NCBI GenBank assembly: GCA_022376515.1
Contig: WTXI01000041.1
Coordinates: 186,001 to 250,000 of the forward strand
Length of the DNA stretch: 64,000 nucleotides
Reading direction: 5' to 3'
Source of the DNA: Lactifluus volemus
Lineage: Eukaryota; Basidiomycota; Agaricomycetes; Russulales; Russulaceae
Shown here: positions 43,335 through 55,398 of the stretch, one piece after another
Numbering within the stretch: the stretch's first letter is position 1
How the letters are laid out: every line of letters starts with the position of its first letter
Notes under the pieces: model-generated
Told to the model about the DNA's origin: nothing
Databases searched by the model: none
Seen by the model: the letters and a program-made list of their open reading frames with translations, nothing else
Translations under genes and position numbers: made by a program

Positions 43335-45054
43335 CTACACTATCCTAGGGTGGACAATGACAGGGTGGTTGCATTGCTGGCGGGCGGTGACGAATGACTT
43401 TAAAGCTTTCGGGATGACCCTGTTGTCACTCTTGAACCCAACAAGGGAAAGGCTTCGCAGTGCAGGTAAGACCTCCATGACCCTTTCCCCCGAAAGCTCT
43501 TGCAGGACAGAGGCCATGAGCTCATGTAGTCCGAATCCTACGTGTAGGATCTGCACGGCGATAAATGGGCGAAACAGTCGCAAAAATAAGGTGCGATCTG
43601 AGTGGCTTTGCCAACCCAGGGCCCATGGGAGCCAATTGTCGCATGGGATATCAAGCCGTCTCACGTTGGAGAAAAAGGGCGAAATTTGGTTGCATATCTG
43701 TGTTGAGCCCGAGACTTGCCTATCGAACGTGTGGCATAATATCCAGATTGAGAGGACGTCCTGAAAGATACTCGCTTCTAGTGGGTCGAGGTGACCGAGA
43801 TTGATTTGGACGTTTCGATCGGTGAAGAAGAGTCTTGCTTCCTTCAAAGATCCGGACATCTCTGTCCGACCAATAAACTGGACGAATTGTGGAATGGAAA
43901 AGATGTGCTGATCGAAGAACTCGGTTTTGACAAATTTGATCGCAGGGGTGTCGATTCGTGCCACGAGCTCATCCAAATACTCGCTAGTGCCGCGAAATTC
44001 CAAACGGGTGAGAGAGGGGAGGGTGACGCGTGTCGATCGAGGTGGTGGTGGAGGTCGGTTCTGATCAATACAGGAATTTGGGGAATCAAATCCAATGTCA
44101 AGGAATTGGAGGCGGGACAATGGGGATAGGCAAGTCGCCATTGCGTCGGGTGAAATGTAACCGGTGTTAGGTATCTTCCGGAGTTGAACATCGACGAGAT
44201 CATGGCAAGATGGAAGAAGCTTTGGTAATTCTGGAAATGGGATACCCCACAACATGAGACTCTGTAGACGTGGGGCGGATCCGCCCAAGAAGGTTTCGGG
44301 AAGCACCGACGCCCGGGCGGGCCACTGATCACTAAACTTAAGGTCGAGGTATGTCAGCGCTGGAAATGGGACCTGCATCACTTTTAAGAGTCGATCCAAT
44401 AGAGGACTTGTTAGACCCCAGAGATTGACTTCGCATACGCAATCATGACGCTCGAGTGCGGCGATGATATTAACTCCAGCGACGTCTGGTTTCAGTGTCA
44501 AATCAATCATGGAAATAGGCAAGCGTGGCCAGACGTCCAACATCTTCCTCACGGGTGTTAACGAGTTGCAGAAAAGTCGCAGGTTAAGACGTCGGGGAGA
44601 CGCAAACACCACGTATCGCCATCTTCGACAAACGTGAATGAGCACATGCCATGAATGACGTGTGTTCACACCCGTTTGATAAAAGTCGAAAACGTCGAGG
44701 AGAACATCGTCTGGGAGGGATTCGATTGTCACACTTCGGGAAAAAAATAGGTCTACACCATCCAAATATCGATTAGTTCATGTAACGGTAGGCCACGAGA
44801 ACTCGGACGTACCCAGCCCTTCTCGACTAACGTATTCCTCTCGGCGATCTGTCACTGCAACCCGCTTTCCTTTTGCGAAGCTCGTAGAAGGACCGCCCAT
44901 AGACAACGAAGAGGTTCCATGAAACGGATATTGAGCGATAATTATGTCTCGCTGTTGGCCAGATGGCTGTTTGATAGGACTGGTTCGAGATTAGTTACCT
45001 ACAGAGTCAAGATGGGACTAGTGGAAGGATTTGGACGTACTTGGGAGAACTCAT
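43335..45054 (-). CDS. F-box-like protein, 532 aa (F10)
   Basis: Three exons: complement 45041-45054 (14 bases, ATGAGTTCTCCCAA), 44813-44979 and 43335-44752. Introns are 61 bases (phase 2, GTACGT...CCAG) and 60 bases (phase 1, GTACGT...GTGTAG). The joined frame is open throughout, reading MSSPNPIKQPSGQQRDII... and on into VTIESLPDDVLLDVFDFYQ. Further motifs: WHVLIHVCRRWRYVVFASPRR, LPETFLGGSAPRLQSL, YISPDAMATCLSPLSRLQFL, SEYLDELVARIDTPAIKFV, LQELSGERVMEVLPALRSL. The second exon is longer than in relatives. An ATG at 44900 is an alternative start. A CACGTG box lies at 45163-45168. Presumed SCF substrate receptor; it starts the run of five array-type genes on this strand. Confidence 0.8.
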
Positions 45055-45585
45055 CGACGGTGGCATTAAGGATTTAGCAGAGGGTCAGTTGGGGTAGGTA
45101 GAGAACCCAGGGAGAGGGACTGTGCGCAACTAACGCGCGCCCATGACATGGATATTGTTGTACACGTGTGCAATGGGCACGACTCAATTCAACCGCATCA
45201 CGGATCATCCGTTGTTGATCAAATTGTCTGTGTTCTTATCAAAAAAGCCACAGAAAAAGCTATGGCCACCGTGAAACTTATTATTCTGACATCCGTAAGA
45301 AGCTAACGCTAACTCTCGAATCTCATTGAATTACAGTATCTATAAATCGCAAGGACATACAAAGAAAGATACCCCACATAGGAGGAGCGCTAAATACATA
45401 ATCACGGCCTCTTCGATTCTATGGCCGATCATCGCCATGTTTACGATATATGCGAGACTTGCGGAGACAAGGAGGAGGTGAGTATCAATAGAGTCGTGGT
45501 GAGTCCTCCGAAAAGAGTATGCCCAAACTCTGAGCGGAAGTCAACTGGCGATTAAATACTGCATAGGGTATTTCCATGCAACTCT

Positions 45586-46860
45586 TTGTTGACTCTTTTC
45601 GTCCTCAACATCGCTCGTAGCGTTCAGAAAACAAAACTAGCGCTGCTGGCGCTTCGCGGCTCTGTGCCAAGTTACGCCCTGTTTTCAGTCCCCGACGACA
45701 ACACGTGCATTTGCCGTTCCCACGCCAGAGCGCGGAGGATGCGTGTTGGGGAAGGCACAATCAACGATTTACACATACACTCGTTCCCTAGACTTTTAAT
45801 CCTCGAGGCATATGTATGGATGTCTTGGCGTGGTTGGGAAGCAGAGACGGAGAACAAAGGGGACCAAAGTTGTAACATGACTTGGAGATGGCATGGTAGT
45901 AGTAGTCAAGGATTAGATATGTACGTAACACGAAAGGGGTAAAGAGAAGAGAACGAGAAGATATTTGACCTGATAGAAGGATTGCGTGAGGTCAAGGAGA
46001 TATACTGGACAGGCCTGTCGCGAAATGGACGGAGAAATTATTGGAGATTGACTAGGTGGAAGCAGATATCATGTCCGTTCAAAGGCAACAAACGTGAAGC
46101 TATTGCTCGTAACCGCTGTTGCCCTTGGACCATTAAACAGAGAGAAGGGGTGGCGCCGTGACGCCGCAAGGACGCGAATGAAACCCCAAACTTGTGGTTG
46201 GCATCCATCTGTCAAAATCTACTTATAATTAGAGTTGACCACATGACGGGTCATCTGACGAGGCAAGAAGGTCAACCTCGTGACTTTTACTACGACAATC
46301 TGGTGAGGTTTCTCAGAGCTTTGAGTCGGATAACAGCGTTATCAGTGTAAAATATATTATTCGTATTTATTACACACATGCTCGACAGTTGGAAAATGGT
46401 GGGAAAGGGGGAGGAGGCGTTGGGGAATCCAATTTTGGCAAGGGTAAGGGGCGGAGCAGCAGACATCGCGTGCAGCGGCGTCAATGGGGAATGGCAGGTG
46501 TCGCCCGCTCTCTCGGAGATTTATTTGCACTCCAAGGTGGGTAGGGTTAGTACTGTCATCAAAGCTCTGTGGGGTTTTTTTTTCTAAGTCTGCATTTATA
46601 TTCCGCAACATCTAGCTATGACAAAGGCGGGGTCCCCGGGGGTGGGGTTGTAAAGGCGGCTGGGGAAGTAGGCCCGCAGCGGGAACTGCGGTGCAGGCCG
46701 GTACGGTGTAGGTGCAGGCAGGTGCAGTCAGGGCTGCGGTGCGGGCCAGTACAGTGTGGGCTGCGGTGTGGGTGGCGGCGAGGGCTGCAGTGTGGGACGC
46801 TGCGGGAGGCACGGCGGGGACGGCGGCAGTGGCGGGGACGGCGGCAGCGGGGATGACGGT
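45586..46860. repeat. Array spacer, copy 1 (3' of F11)
   Basis: Blocks such as TTTTCAGTCCCCGACGACAA, ATCCTCGAGGCATAT, GGAGATATACTGGACAGGCC, ACTTATAATTAGAGTTGACC and AACAGCGTTATCAGTGTAAA recur at 48740-49610, partly at 55060-55240 and at 60000-60520. They define an ancestral unit of spacer plus F-box gene of about 3 kb. The last 250 bases (46620-46870) are a G-rich repeat tract that is coding in the relatives F12 and F13 but lies after the stop of F11. Confidence 0.75.
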
Positions 46861-46870
46861 GGCAGCGGGC

Positions 46871-48459
46871 CTATGGCCCTATGAGAATGACAGGGTGGTT
46901 GGATAGCTGGCGTGCGGTGATGAATAGTTCAAGGAGGGTATTCCGTTTTGTAACAGAAAGGGTACGCAAGGCAGGTAACACCTCCATGACCCGACCTCCA
47001 GTGAGCTCGCTCAGTGCATGGTCAATAAGCGTCTCAAGTCCGGATGATATTTCTAGGTCCTGCACAGAAGTGAATGGGCGAAAAAGATCCAGCCACTGAG
47101 TGTGATCCATGTCATCTTCAAGCGAACGTGTCCGCATCTGAGTCCACCCCACGCTACATTCTTCCACATTGGAGAGGAAAATCGAAAACTGTTCGCATAT
47201 TTGTCTTAAACCCGACACTTGCCAATCGAGTCCGTCGCACAATATGTGGATATGTAGATTGGCCTCAGGATTTACGAGAGTATGAAGACGATCATGATGA
47301 AGGGAGATTTCGGCCATACTCTTGTCGAAGAACAGCCTCGCTCGCTTGAATGACCTGAGCACCTTTGTGCGACCGATAAACTGGAGGAATTGTAGGTTGT
47401 CGAAAACAAGCCGATTGAAGAACTTCGTTTTGACGGAGCTAATGGAAGGAGCGTCGATCCGAGCGACGAGGTCTTCAAAGTACTCGCTATCGCCGTGGAA
47501 CTCAAAACGGGAGAGGGCAGGAAGGATAACGCATGTCAACGGAAGTAGACGTCGATGAGGACGAGAAGCTGGGGAATCAAATTCAATGTCAAGGTCTTCA
47601 AGCTTGGCCAATGCGGACAGGCTGGCAGCCATCGTTTCAGGTGAAACGTAACCGGTATGGGGTATTCGGGTAAGTTGGACTTCGACGATATCATGGCACG
47701 ATGGAAGAAGTTTTGGTAGCGTTGGAGCTGGAATCCCGCCCAAGATGAGACGTTGTAGACGCGGGGCAGACCCGCCCAGGAAGGCATCAAGCACCGGTGG
47801 CGGCACCGGCGACTTGTCTCCGAAATCCAGTTTAAGGAATGTCAGCACTGGAAATGGCACCTGCATCACTTTCGAGAATTGTTCCAATAGAGGGTGTGTT
47901 AGATGGTAGAGCTCGATTTCGCACACGCGATCATGACACTCGAGTGCGGCAATGATGTTATCACCGAGAAAGACTGGCCATTTCGTTGTCCATGTATCTC
48001 TGATGACGATGGGCAAGGATGGCCAAACATCTAGTGTTCTCCTCACACGTGTGTTCGCGTTGCATTCGAGATACAAATCAAGGCGATGCGGAAATGCAAA
48101 GACGATGTGTCGCCATCTTCGGCAAACGTGCACCACGATACGCCACCGATGCGGCAAGTACCCGTACGGACCCCTTTGATAGAAGTAAAAGATGTCCAGA
48201 AGGACATCATCAGGGAGAGATTCGATGGTCACGCGTGAGGGATCAAACTGGTCTGCACCATACAAATCAGTGGTTACTCCAGTGGCGGGATATGAGACGC
48301 ACCAAATCCTTGACTTACATATCCCTCTCCACTGTGAGCGACAGGGATGCTTCCTTGTTGAGAAGATGAACGATTTGTGAGTTGTGGAGTGAGGCTTAAA
48401 CAAGATTAGTCAATTCTAAATCACCAGTGAGGGATCTGTACACACTTGGGGGGACTCAT
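46871..48459 (-). CDS. F-box-like protein, 495 aa (F11)
   Basis: Three exons: complement 48446-48459 (ATGAGTCCCCCCAA), 48303-48394 and 46871-48252. Introns are 51 bases (phase 2, GTGTGT...TTAAG) and 50 bases (phase 1, GTGCGT...GCAG). Without the two small exons the frame has no ATG before the F-box; with them it is open from MSPPNLTPQLTNRSSSQQ to the end. Motifs: RVTIESLPDDVLLDIFYFYQ, WRIVVHVCRRWRHIVFAFPHR, VRRTLDVWPSLPI, LDAFLGGSAPRLQRL, YVSPETMAASLSALAKLEDL, SEYFEDLVARIDAPSISSV, LSELTGGRVMEVLPALRTL, ending HPVILIGP. The stop comes before the proline-rich tail found in F12 and F13. Presumed SCF substrate receptor. Confidence 0.8.
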
Positions 48460-48497
48460 CAGTAGTGACGTCGAAGATTTAGCAGATACAATGGGGG

Positions 48498-48542
48498 TTT
48501 ATATGGAACTCACAGAGGCTGTGCCTGTGGTCTTCACACGTG
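48498..48542 (-). promoter_or_regulatory. F11 promoter: TATA box and CACGTG box
   Basis: On the minus strand CCATATAAACCCC (TATA at about 48498-48504) lies about 40 bases before the ATG at 48459. CACGTG (48537-48542) lies about 35 bases further upstream. The same pair with the same spacing occurs before F12 and F13. Confidence 0.6.
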
Positions 48543-48739
48543 TGCACAGCACACTGCTCCATGAATTGGCCTCATGGATCAACACATTGTGCTTTTAAAA
48601 CTACACAAGGAGAGTCTTTGGATATCACAGGTATTCTACTATAGTCCCATGCTCAGGCTCATCCGGTTGAGCTACCGGTTAACGGATGATCTACAGATGT
48701 ACTGAACGAAACAAAAGATGCCTGCACAAGAGGAGAGCA

Positions 48740-49612
48740 GGGTTACGTACGCCATGCTTTCAGTCCTCGACGACAACACGTGCCATTGCCGTTCCCACGC
48801 CAGAGCACGGAGGAAGCGTGTTGGGGAAGGCACAATCAAATGATTTACCCATAAGTTATACTCGTTTCCTAGACTTTTAATCCTCGAGGCATATTTTTGG
48901 ACTGCCTTGACGTGGTCGGGAAGCAGGGACGGAGAACAAATGGGACTAAAGTTGTAACATGACTTGGAGATGGCATGGAAGTAGTAATCAAGGATTAGAT
49001 ATGTACTACGTAACACGAAAGGGGCAAAGAGAAAAGAGAACGAGAACGGATTCGACCTGATAAAAGGATTGCGTGAGGTCAAGGAGATATACTGGACAGG
49101 CCTGTTGCGAAATGGACGGAGAAATTATTGGAGGTTGACTAGGTGGAAGCAGTTCAAAGGCAACAAACGTGAAGCTAGTTGGTCCATTACACAGAGAGAA
49201 GGGGTGGCGCTGACGCCCCAAGGACGCGAATGAAACCCCAAACTTGTAGTTGGCATCCATCTGTCACAATCCACTTATAATTAGAGTTGACCACATGAGG
49301 GTCATCTGACGAGGCAAGAAAAAAAGTCAACAATCTGGTGAGGTTTCTCAGATTTTGAGTCGGATAACAGCGTTATCAGTGTAAAATATATTATTCGCAT
49401 TGATTACACACATGCTCGACAGTTGGAAAAAGGTGGGAAAGGGGGAGGAGGCGGAGCAGCAGACATCGCGTGCAGCGGCGTCAATGGGGAATGACAGGTG
49501 TCGCCCGCTCTCTCGGAGATTTATTTGCACTCTAAGGTGGGTAGGGTTACTAGTACTGTCATCAAAGCTCTGTGGTCTTTGTTTTCTAAGTCTGCATTTA
49601 TGCAACATGTGG
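48740..49612. repeat. Array spacer, copy 2 (3' of F12)
   Basis: Second copy of the spacer at 45586-46860, with the same blocks in the same order and small indels. No gene seen in it. Confidence 0.75.
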
Positions 49613-51317
49613 CTATGACAAAGGCGGAGTCCCCGGGAGTGGGATTGTAAAGGCGGCTGGGGAAGAAAGGAGCGTAGCGGTGTACTCGACGGCTTCGTGG
49701 TTGTGTGTGGGCTCAAGGCTCTGCGGTTGACGGATTAGCCGGGGCAGGGCCCGCTGCGGGAACTGCGGTGCGGGCAGGTACAGTTCGGGTTGCGAGAGCT
49801 GCAGTGGGGGGCATGGTGTGGGCCGGTCCAGGGGGTGCACGGACATTGCGAACCGCCGCCGCCGTGCGGGACGCTGCGGCGGCAGCAGCGGGGGTGTGAG
49901 AATGACAGGGTGGTTGGATAGCTCGCGCGCGGTAATGAATGGTTGAAGGAGGACATTCGGTTCAGCAATAGAAAGGGTACGCAAGGCAGGTAACACCTCC
50001 ATGACCCGATCTTCAGTGAGCTCATTCAGTGCAGGGGCAATAAGCGTATCAAGTCCGGATGATATTTTTAGGCCCTGCACACAAGCAAATGGGCGAAAAA
50101 GATCCAGCCACTGAGTATGATCCATGTCATCTTCAAGCGGACGCGTCCACTTCTGAGTCCACCCCACGCTACATTCTTCCACATTGGAGAGGAGGGTCGA
50201 AAACTGTTCGCATATTTGTGTTACACCCGACACTTGCCAATCGAGTCCGTTGCACGATATGAGGATATGTAGATTGGCCTCAGGATTTATGGGAGGATTA
50301 AGATGGTCATTATCAAGGGAAATTTCGGCTATACTCTCGTTGAAGGACAGATTCGCTCGCTTGAATGACCTGAGCACCTTTGTGCGACCGAGAAACTGGA
50401 GGAATTGTGAATTGTCGAAAACAAGCCGATTGAAGAACTTCGTTTTGATGGAGCTAATGGAAGGAGTGTCGATTCGAGCGACGAGGTCTTCAAAGTACTC
50501 GTTATCGCCGTGGAACTCAAACCGGGTGAGGGCGGGAAGGATAAAGCGTGTCGACGGAAGTGGACGTTGATGAGGACGAGAAGCTGGGGATACAAATTCA
50601 ATGCGAAGGACTACAAGCTTGGCCAATGCGGACAGGCCTGTAGCCATCGCTTCCGGTGAAATGTAGCCGGTATGGGGTATTCGGGTAAGTTGGACTTGGA
50701 CAAGATCATGGCAAGATGGAAGAAGTTTTGGTAATGCTGGAACTGGAATACCGCTCAAGATGAGACATTGTAGACGCGGGGCGGACCCGCCCAGGAAGGC
50801 ATCAAGCAGCGGCGGCACCGACTTGTCTCCGAAATTCAGGTCGAGGAATGTCAGCGCTGGAAATGGCACCTGGATCACTCCCGAGAATTGTTCCAATTGA
50901 GGACGTGTTAGATATTTGAGCCCGATTTCGCGCACGCGATCATGAAGCTCGAGTGCAGCAACGATACTATCACGGAACAAGCCTGAGGCTGGCGATTTCA
51001 TCGTCCATCTGTCTCTGACCGTGATGGGCAAGCATGGCCAAACATCCAGCGTCCTTCTCATGGGTATGTTCATGCTGCATTCGAGATACAAGTCAAGAAG
51101 ACGTGGAAATGCAAACACGACATATCGCCATCTTCGGCAAACGTGCACCAGGATATGCCACTGATGTGGCAAGTACCATGAGTCACTTTGGTAGAAGTAA
51201 AAGATCTTCAGGAGGACATCATCTGGGAGAGGTTCGATGCTAATTGGAGATTAGGTGAGTCAATACCAAATCAAAGTGAGGGGTCTGGACGTACTGCTTG
51301 GGCCCGGGGGGACTCAT
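49613..51317 (-). CDS. F-box-like protein with proline-rich tail, 549 aa (F12)
   Basis: Two exons: complement 51295-51317 (23 bases, MSPPGPK) and 49613-51239. The intron is 55 bases (complement 51240-51294, GTACGT...TTAG, phase 2). The join leads straight into IEPLPDDVLLKIFYFYQ; the second exon and second intron of F10/F11 are missing, removed by a deletion that created a new acceptor. Motifs: WHILVHVCRRWRYVVFAFPRL, MRRTLDVWPCLPI, LDAFLGGSAPRLQCL, YISPEAMATGLSALAKL, NEYFEDLVARIDTPSISSI, LNELTEDRVMEVLPALRTL. After HPVIL a proline-rich tail of about 100 residues follows, with no fold I recognise. Presumed SCF substrate receptor. Confidence 0.75.
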
Positions 51318-51355
51318 CGGTAGTGGCGTTGGAGGTTTAGCGGCGGAAGAGTTGG

Positions 51356-51400
51356 GGTTTATATGGAACCCACAGAGAGTCCTCGTGGACTTCACACGTG
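51356..51400 (-). promoter_or_regulatory. F12 promoter: TATA box and CACGTG box
   Basis: The minus strand shows CCATATAAACCCC around 51356-51366, about 40 bases before ATG 51317, and CACGTG at 51395-51400, as in F11. Confidence 0.6.
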
Positions 51401-51519
51401 TGCACAGCACACTGATCGACGAATTGTCCTCATGGATCAACACAAGGAGGACCAGAAACCTTGGGTTGTCACAGCTGTCCTCGGGCTGCTATAGCCTCAT
51501 GCTCTTCTGATTGAGCTAC

Positions 51520-52420
51520 CGGTTAACGGATGATCTACAGATGGACTGAATGAAACAAAAGATGTCCTGCAAAAGAGTTAAATACGTAACCACAGCTTCA
51601 TATCGGCACGTAGGTCATGTCTCATACAGGCCTCATGGTTGACTTCGACTCGGAGGCTGGGGCGGCGCGTGGCGCGAGGTGAAGCCGGTGAACCGGGCGA
51701 GCACGTGGATGGACCGCTTATGCAAGCGGCACCCCGGGCCTTCAAGCTTCAAGTTCCACTTTCCCTTCTTCTCAGACCCGCTACCTCTCCGGTCTTGTCA
51801 GAACTGCGACCTTCCCTAGACCCCCTTTCATTCTTACCGATAACCGCATAACCTTATCTCTTTTCAATTTACTCGCCCTTTGCGTTGCCTCTCGCCGGCA
51901 CCCGATACATGAGGGTGTCAGAACTGAAGTGCGAGGCCGCAACCGTCCTTTTTGGATTCGCTACACGACTCGGAGGCTTACCTCTCCATTTGTCGATTGT
52001 CTAAACGAAATATCCTCACCCATTCGTCCTCTCCCCCTTGTGTCTACTCCCCTTTTCATTCTCTACCACCCAAGTCCATTCTTTTCACTGTATACTCTCA
52101 TTTGTTTCGTGGAAATGTGTCTTTATGATTCACCCCCTCGTGTCCTCCCCTCTTTGTTATTTTTTCCCTCAGATAATGAGCTTGGACCCCATCTGTAATT
52201 TACTGGAACTTTCTTGTCTTGGTTTCGAGTCAACGTTTCGTTTCGGCACTCAAGAAGATTAGATTACTGCTTTCATTACCTCTCGTGTCAGGCAGGCTTC
52301 TCGCTGGCGATGTGATCAAAGTGCCACGGCGGCAGCCATGCCACTCGGAAGAACTGAGAACTCCACCATTTCGATGAACCGCTGATCAGACCAGTAGCGT
52401 CCATCTAACACACTCCAGGT
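51520..52420. other. Stretch without a supported gene
   Basis: Between the F12 upstream region and the LINE fragment. Pyrimidine-rich with short frames only. The first 60 bases still belong to the array unit (GAGCTACCGGTTAACGGATG also occurs at 48670). Confidence 0.45.
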
Positions 52421-52429
52421 GACAAGTTA

Positions 52430-53243
52430 ACCTCTCCGATCACAGAACGACACGACAACGCCGTTGCATGCCAGGCCCTTTGTGACTCGGCCGCCTCTTC
52501 CCTCCTCGCCCACCCCGACGTCTCCATCTCGCCCCAATGGATCCCAGGAACAGCAAGTTTCCTGCCCCTCAAATGCATTCAGGAGATTACCATCGAGGCG
52601 GCCGCGGCCGCCCAAGGCCAGGTCGTCCTCACCGCTCCATCCATCCCTGCTCTCCGAGACATTGCACGCAGAGAAGCCTTCTCGACCTGGGAACAAGACT
52701 GGTTGAACAGCCCATGCCGCGCCCCAGCGTACAAGGCACTCGTCCACCCCCCGGATTTCATGTTAGGTATCGCTAAGTCACCCCGCCCTATATTCTGCAC
52801 CGCAATCAGACTACTGACGGAGCACGCCTTCACAGGCGAATATAACCTCCGCCACCGCTCACACACCCAAGACCCTCACGACTGCCCCTGCGGGGATGAG
52901 CTTCAAACAGCCCTACACGTCATCACCGCATCGTGAGCGAACAATCACCAAGATTCCCTCCCTCTCCCCCCACATCATCTTCGGCACCCGCCTTGGTGGC
53001 GAAATTCTCACTAGATTCATTGAAGAAACCCAAGCCTGCGTTCGCCCACGAGTCAGAACCTTTCCCCGCGAGAAGACCACGGCTAAGCCAGCCGTACACC
53101 TTCACCTACCCCCGCCCCATACTTATCTATTGTCGTGATCCCAACCCTCATCCACCCCTGCCCACGCGGTCTACGTAGCCGAGCGTGTCTTTATTTTTGT
53201 AGTCATGCTGCGCTATATAAACTGGATTCAAAGAAAAAAAAAA
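52430..53243 (+). pseudogene. 5'-truncated LINE, 3' end of ORF2 with poly(A)
   Basis: The frame from about 52440 reads ERHDNAVACQALCDSAASSL, then EHAFTGEYNLRHRSHTQDPH and CPCGDELQTALHVITA. This is the cysteine/histidine-bearing C-terminal region of fungal Tad-like LINE ORF2. A frame break after HVITA (TGA at 52934) is followed in another frame by HIIFGTRLGGEILTRFIEET, the normal continuation. A 3' tail ending CTATATAAACTGGATTC leads into an A-rich run ending at 53243. Everything upstream (endonuclease, reverse transcriptase) is missing, as usual for 5'-truncated insertions. I found no clear target duplication. Confidence 0.7.
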
Positions 53244-53617
53244 GGGACTGCTTATGTAAGGGAAGCGGACAAAACGGAACTTAACTGTCCTCCGCCTCTA
53301 CAGCACGACGCGCGCGCAACTCAGGTGGCAGGACACGCAGTATGATCCACTCACAAACAGGCTATCCCATCAACACTGTGGCACTTCATATACGCTGAAC
53401 GACCCAAGCTCATCGACTGGGCACGGGAAGTATTGACACTGCGCATCATCTCCACATCGTCGTGTCGCCCAAATGCTCTGCGATGTGCCTTACGTATTAA
53501 TACAACTAACAACTTTAGTTATTTTAGCCTTTCTTCCCAAGTAGGTCGTTTTTCTCTTTCGGACTTGGCCCGCCGCTGCTTCTGTGCTTGCGGTGCCGTC
53601 ACTTGTTCGCTAAAGCC

Positions 53618-54870
53618 ATGACCGGGGCTGAAGCTCTGTCCTCTCTCAACTCTCTCCTTGTCAAATACACGGACGGAGACTCGAGCCTCGGCCGGAGTGT
53701 GAGATTCAGTGCAGTCCTCGCTTTGATTGGGATCGCGTCCCACACCGTCGCTACTATTGGCCATCCAAAGAGAAATGGAATCCAGAAGGATCTGCGAAGG
53801 GTTGGAAAGCTTGTCGGTGATGGTACTAACAATTTGAAGAGTAAAGGTCAGGATGACTTTGATGAATACGATGTGGTCATTGTGGGTGGAGGTATGTGAC
53901 TAAACGTCATTTTGAGGAGCTGATATATGACCCCTCATCATTTACAGTTACGGCAGGCTGTGTTCTTGCCTCCCGTCCCAGTGAAGACCCCAATCTGCGC
54001 GTCCTTCTGTTGGAGGCTGGTGACAGGTCCATACATTACTTCTTTCTGTGCTACTGCGCATGACAGGCAGCCCGTTCTCAGTGCCGTTAAGCACCCATAG
54101 ATTCCATACGTGAGGATTTCTTCAGCGTATACTTTGATAATGAGAACTTTGAAAGTTCTCAATTTGTTCACCACCCAACAACCAAACTCGGGCGGAAGAA
54201 GACATCATTGGCCGCGAGGTAAGCACAGAGTTATGCTTTGGAGACCCATGTCCCATTTCCGAATACCTCAGCAAAAAGTCTTGGTGGTTGTGGGTTTGAT
54301 CATCGGTGTTGATCGTTTATTCTTATCCACCCTCTTCAGGTTCCTCTATCAACGCACAGGTGTTAGTGCCTGCAACGTAGAGTTAAGTTTCTGCTGATGG
54401 TCTACATGCTAGAACACATTACGGCAACCTGTCAGACTACGACGAATGGGCTCGTCTAGGTGGGGAAGGCGCAGAATCATGAGCATACAAGGACTTCCAC
54501 AAGTGCGCCAGTATCTTTTAGTGGGTATGGATCGATGCTGAGTCCGTGATTATCTAGTTACTTTCTCAAGTTTGAGAAGTTCGTTCCGAGTAAGGCGCAT
54601 CCTGGGGGGTTATCGCAGCTGAGCATGGTGCCGATGGCCCGATCGAAGGTGACAACAAATTGCAAAGTCGTGGCTCGAGGTGCAGTTGTCTCACGGATCC
54701 TCCCACAGTTGGGTTCCACAGCAGCTATTCTCTCGCCACCCAGCGTTCCATCGACACACTGGCATGTACTCGTGTGGGGATACCTCCTTCCGTAGACCTG
54801 AACACACCCCACGGAACGCTCAGTGTGTCTAGAGGTTTCATTCGTGTCCTTGTGGCCACCCCTTTTCTTT
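53618..54870 (+). pseudogene. Truncated GMC oxidoreductase gene
   Basis: From ATG 53618 the frame reaches the FAD-binding start DEYDVVIVGGG, then a typical intron (GTATGT at about 53892 to TTTACAG near 53947) and AGCVLASRPSEDPNLRVLLLEAGD. Later family pieces are FTTQQPNSGGRRHHWPRGK (near 54165), GSSINAQ (near 54342), DYDEWARLGGEGAES followed by a stop where GMC proteins have Trp (near 54478), YFLKFEKFVPSKAHPGG (near 54560) and VGIPPSVDLNTPHGTLSVSR (near 54775). Frameshifts separate them, and the C-terminal half with the catalytic histidine region is missing. GMC enzymes oxidise alcohols, sugars or choline with FAD. The truncation point adjoins array spacer DNA. Confidence 0.85.
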
Positions 54871-54879
54871 TTTTCCCTC

Positions 54880-55398
54880 TTTCCTCTGTTCAAGGGATCA
54901 AGGGCTACAGCAGTTACCAGCAGTAGTCTTCACCTCCTCGTTACTACTGTTGCGTTTCCGCCTAGAAGAGGAATAAGCATATAAGGAGTATATCTCATCG
55001 CATCCAACGTACGCAAGTATAACTTGCTTGTTTGCGTGAACACGGAAGCAGGGGCGATTGGCATCCATCTGTCACAATCCACTTATAATTAGAGTTGACC
55101 ACATGAGGGTCATCTGACAAGTCAAGAAGGTCAACCTCGTGACTTTTACTACGACAATCTGGTGAGGTTTCTCAGAGCTTTGAGTCGGATAACAGCGTTA
55201 TCAGTGTAAAATATATTGTTCGCATTTATTACACACATGCTCGACTGTTGGAAAAAGGGGGGAAGGGGGGGGTATTTATGGAATCCCAGTTTGGAAAGGA
55301 ATGACAGGTGTCGCCCGCTCTCTCGGAGATTTATCATAATTTGCACTCTAAGATGGGTAGGGTTAGTACCGTCATCAAAGCTCTGTGGTTTTTTTTTC
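54880..55398. repeat. Array spacer, copy 3 (partial, 3' of F13)
   Basis: From about 55060 it matches 46200-46600 and 49250-49600 (ACTTATAATTAGAGTTGACC and following). The segment 54890-54960 matches 60420-60500 in inverted orientation, so a rearrangement lies at the GMC relic boundary. Confidence 0.6.

Noticed and set aside
46620..46870. Separate Ala/Thr-rich gene next to F11
   Set aside because: It is the frame-shifted equivalent of the F12/F13 C-terminal tail and has no start of its own.
48640..48700. tRNA gene on the minus strand (GTAGCTCAACCGGATGAGC resembles a D-arm)
   Set aside because: No matching acceptor stem, anticodon arm or T-arm; the same segment varies freely at 51500 and 59950.
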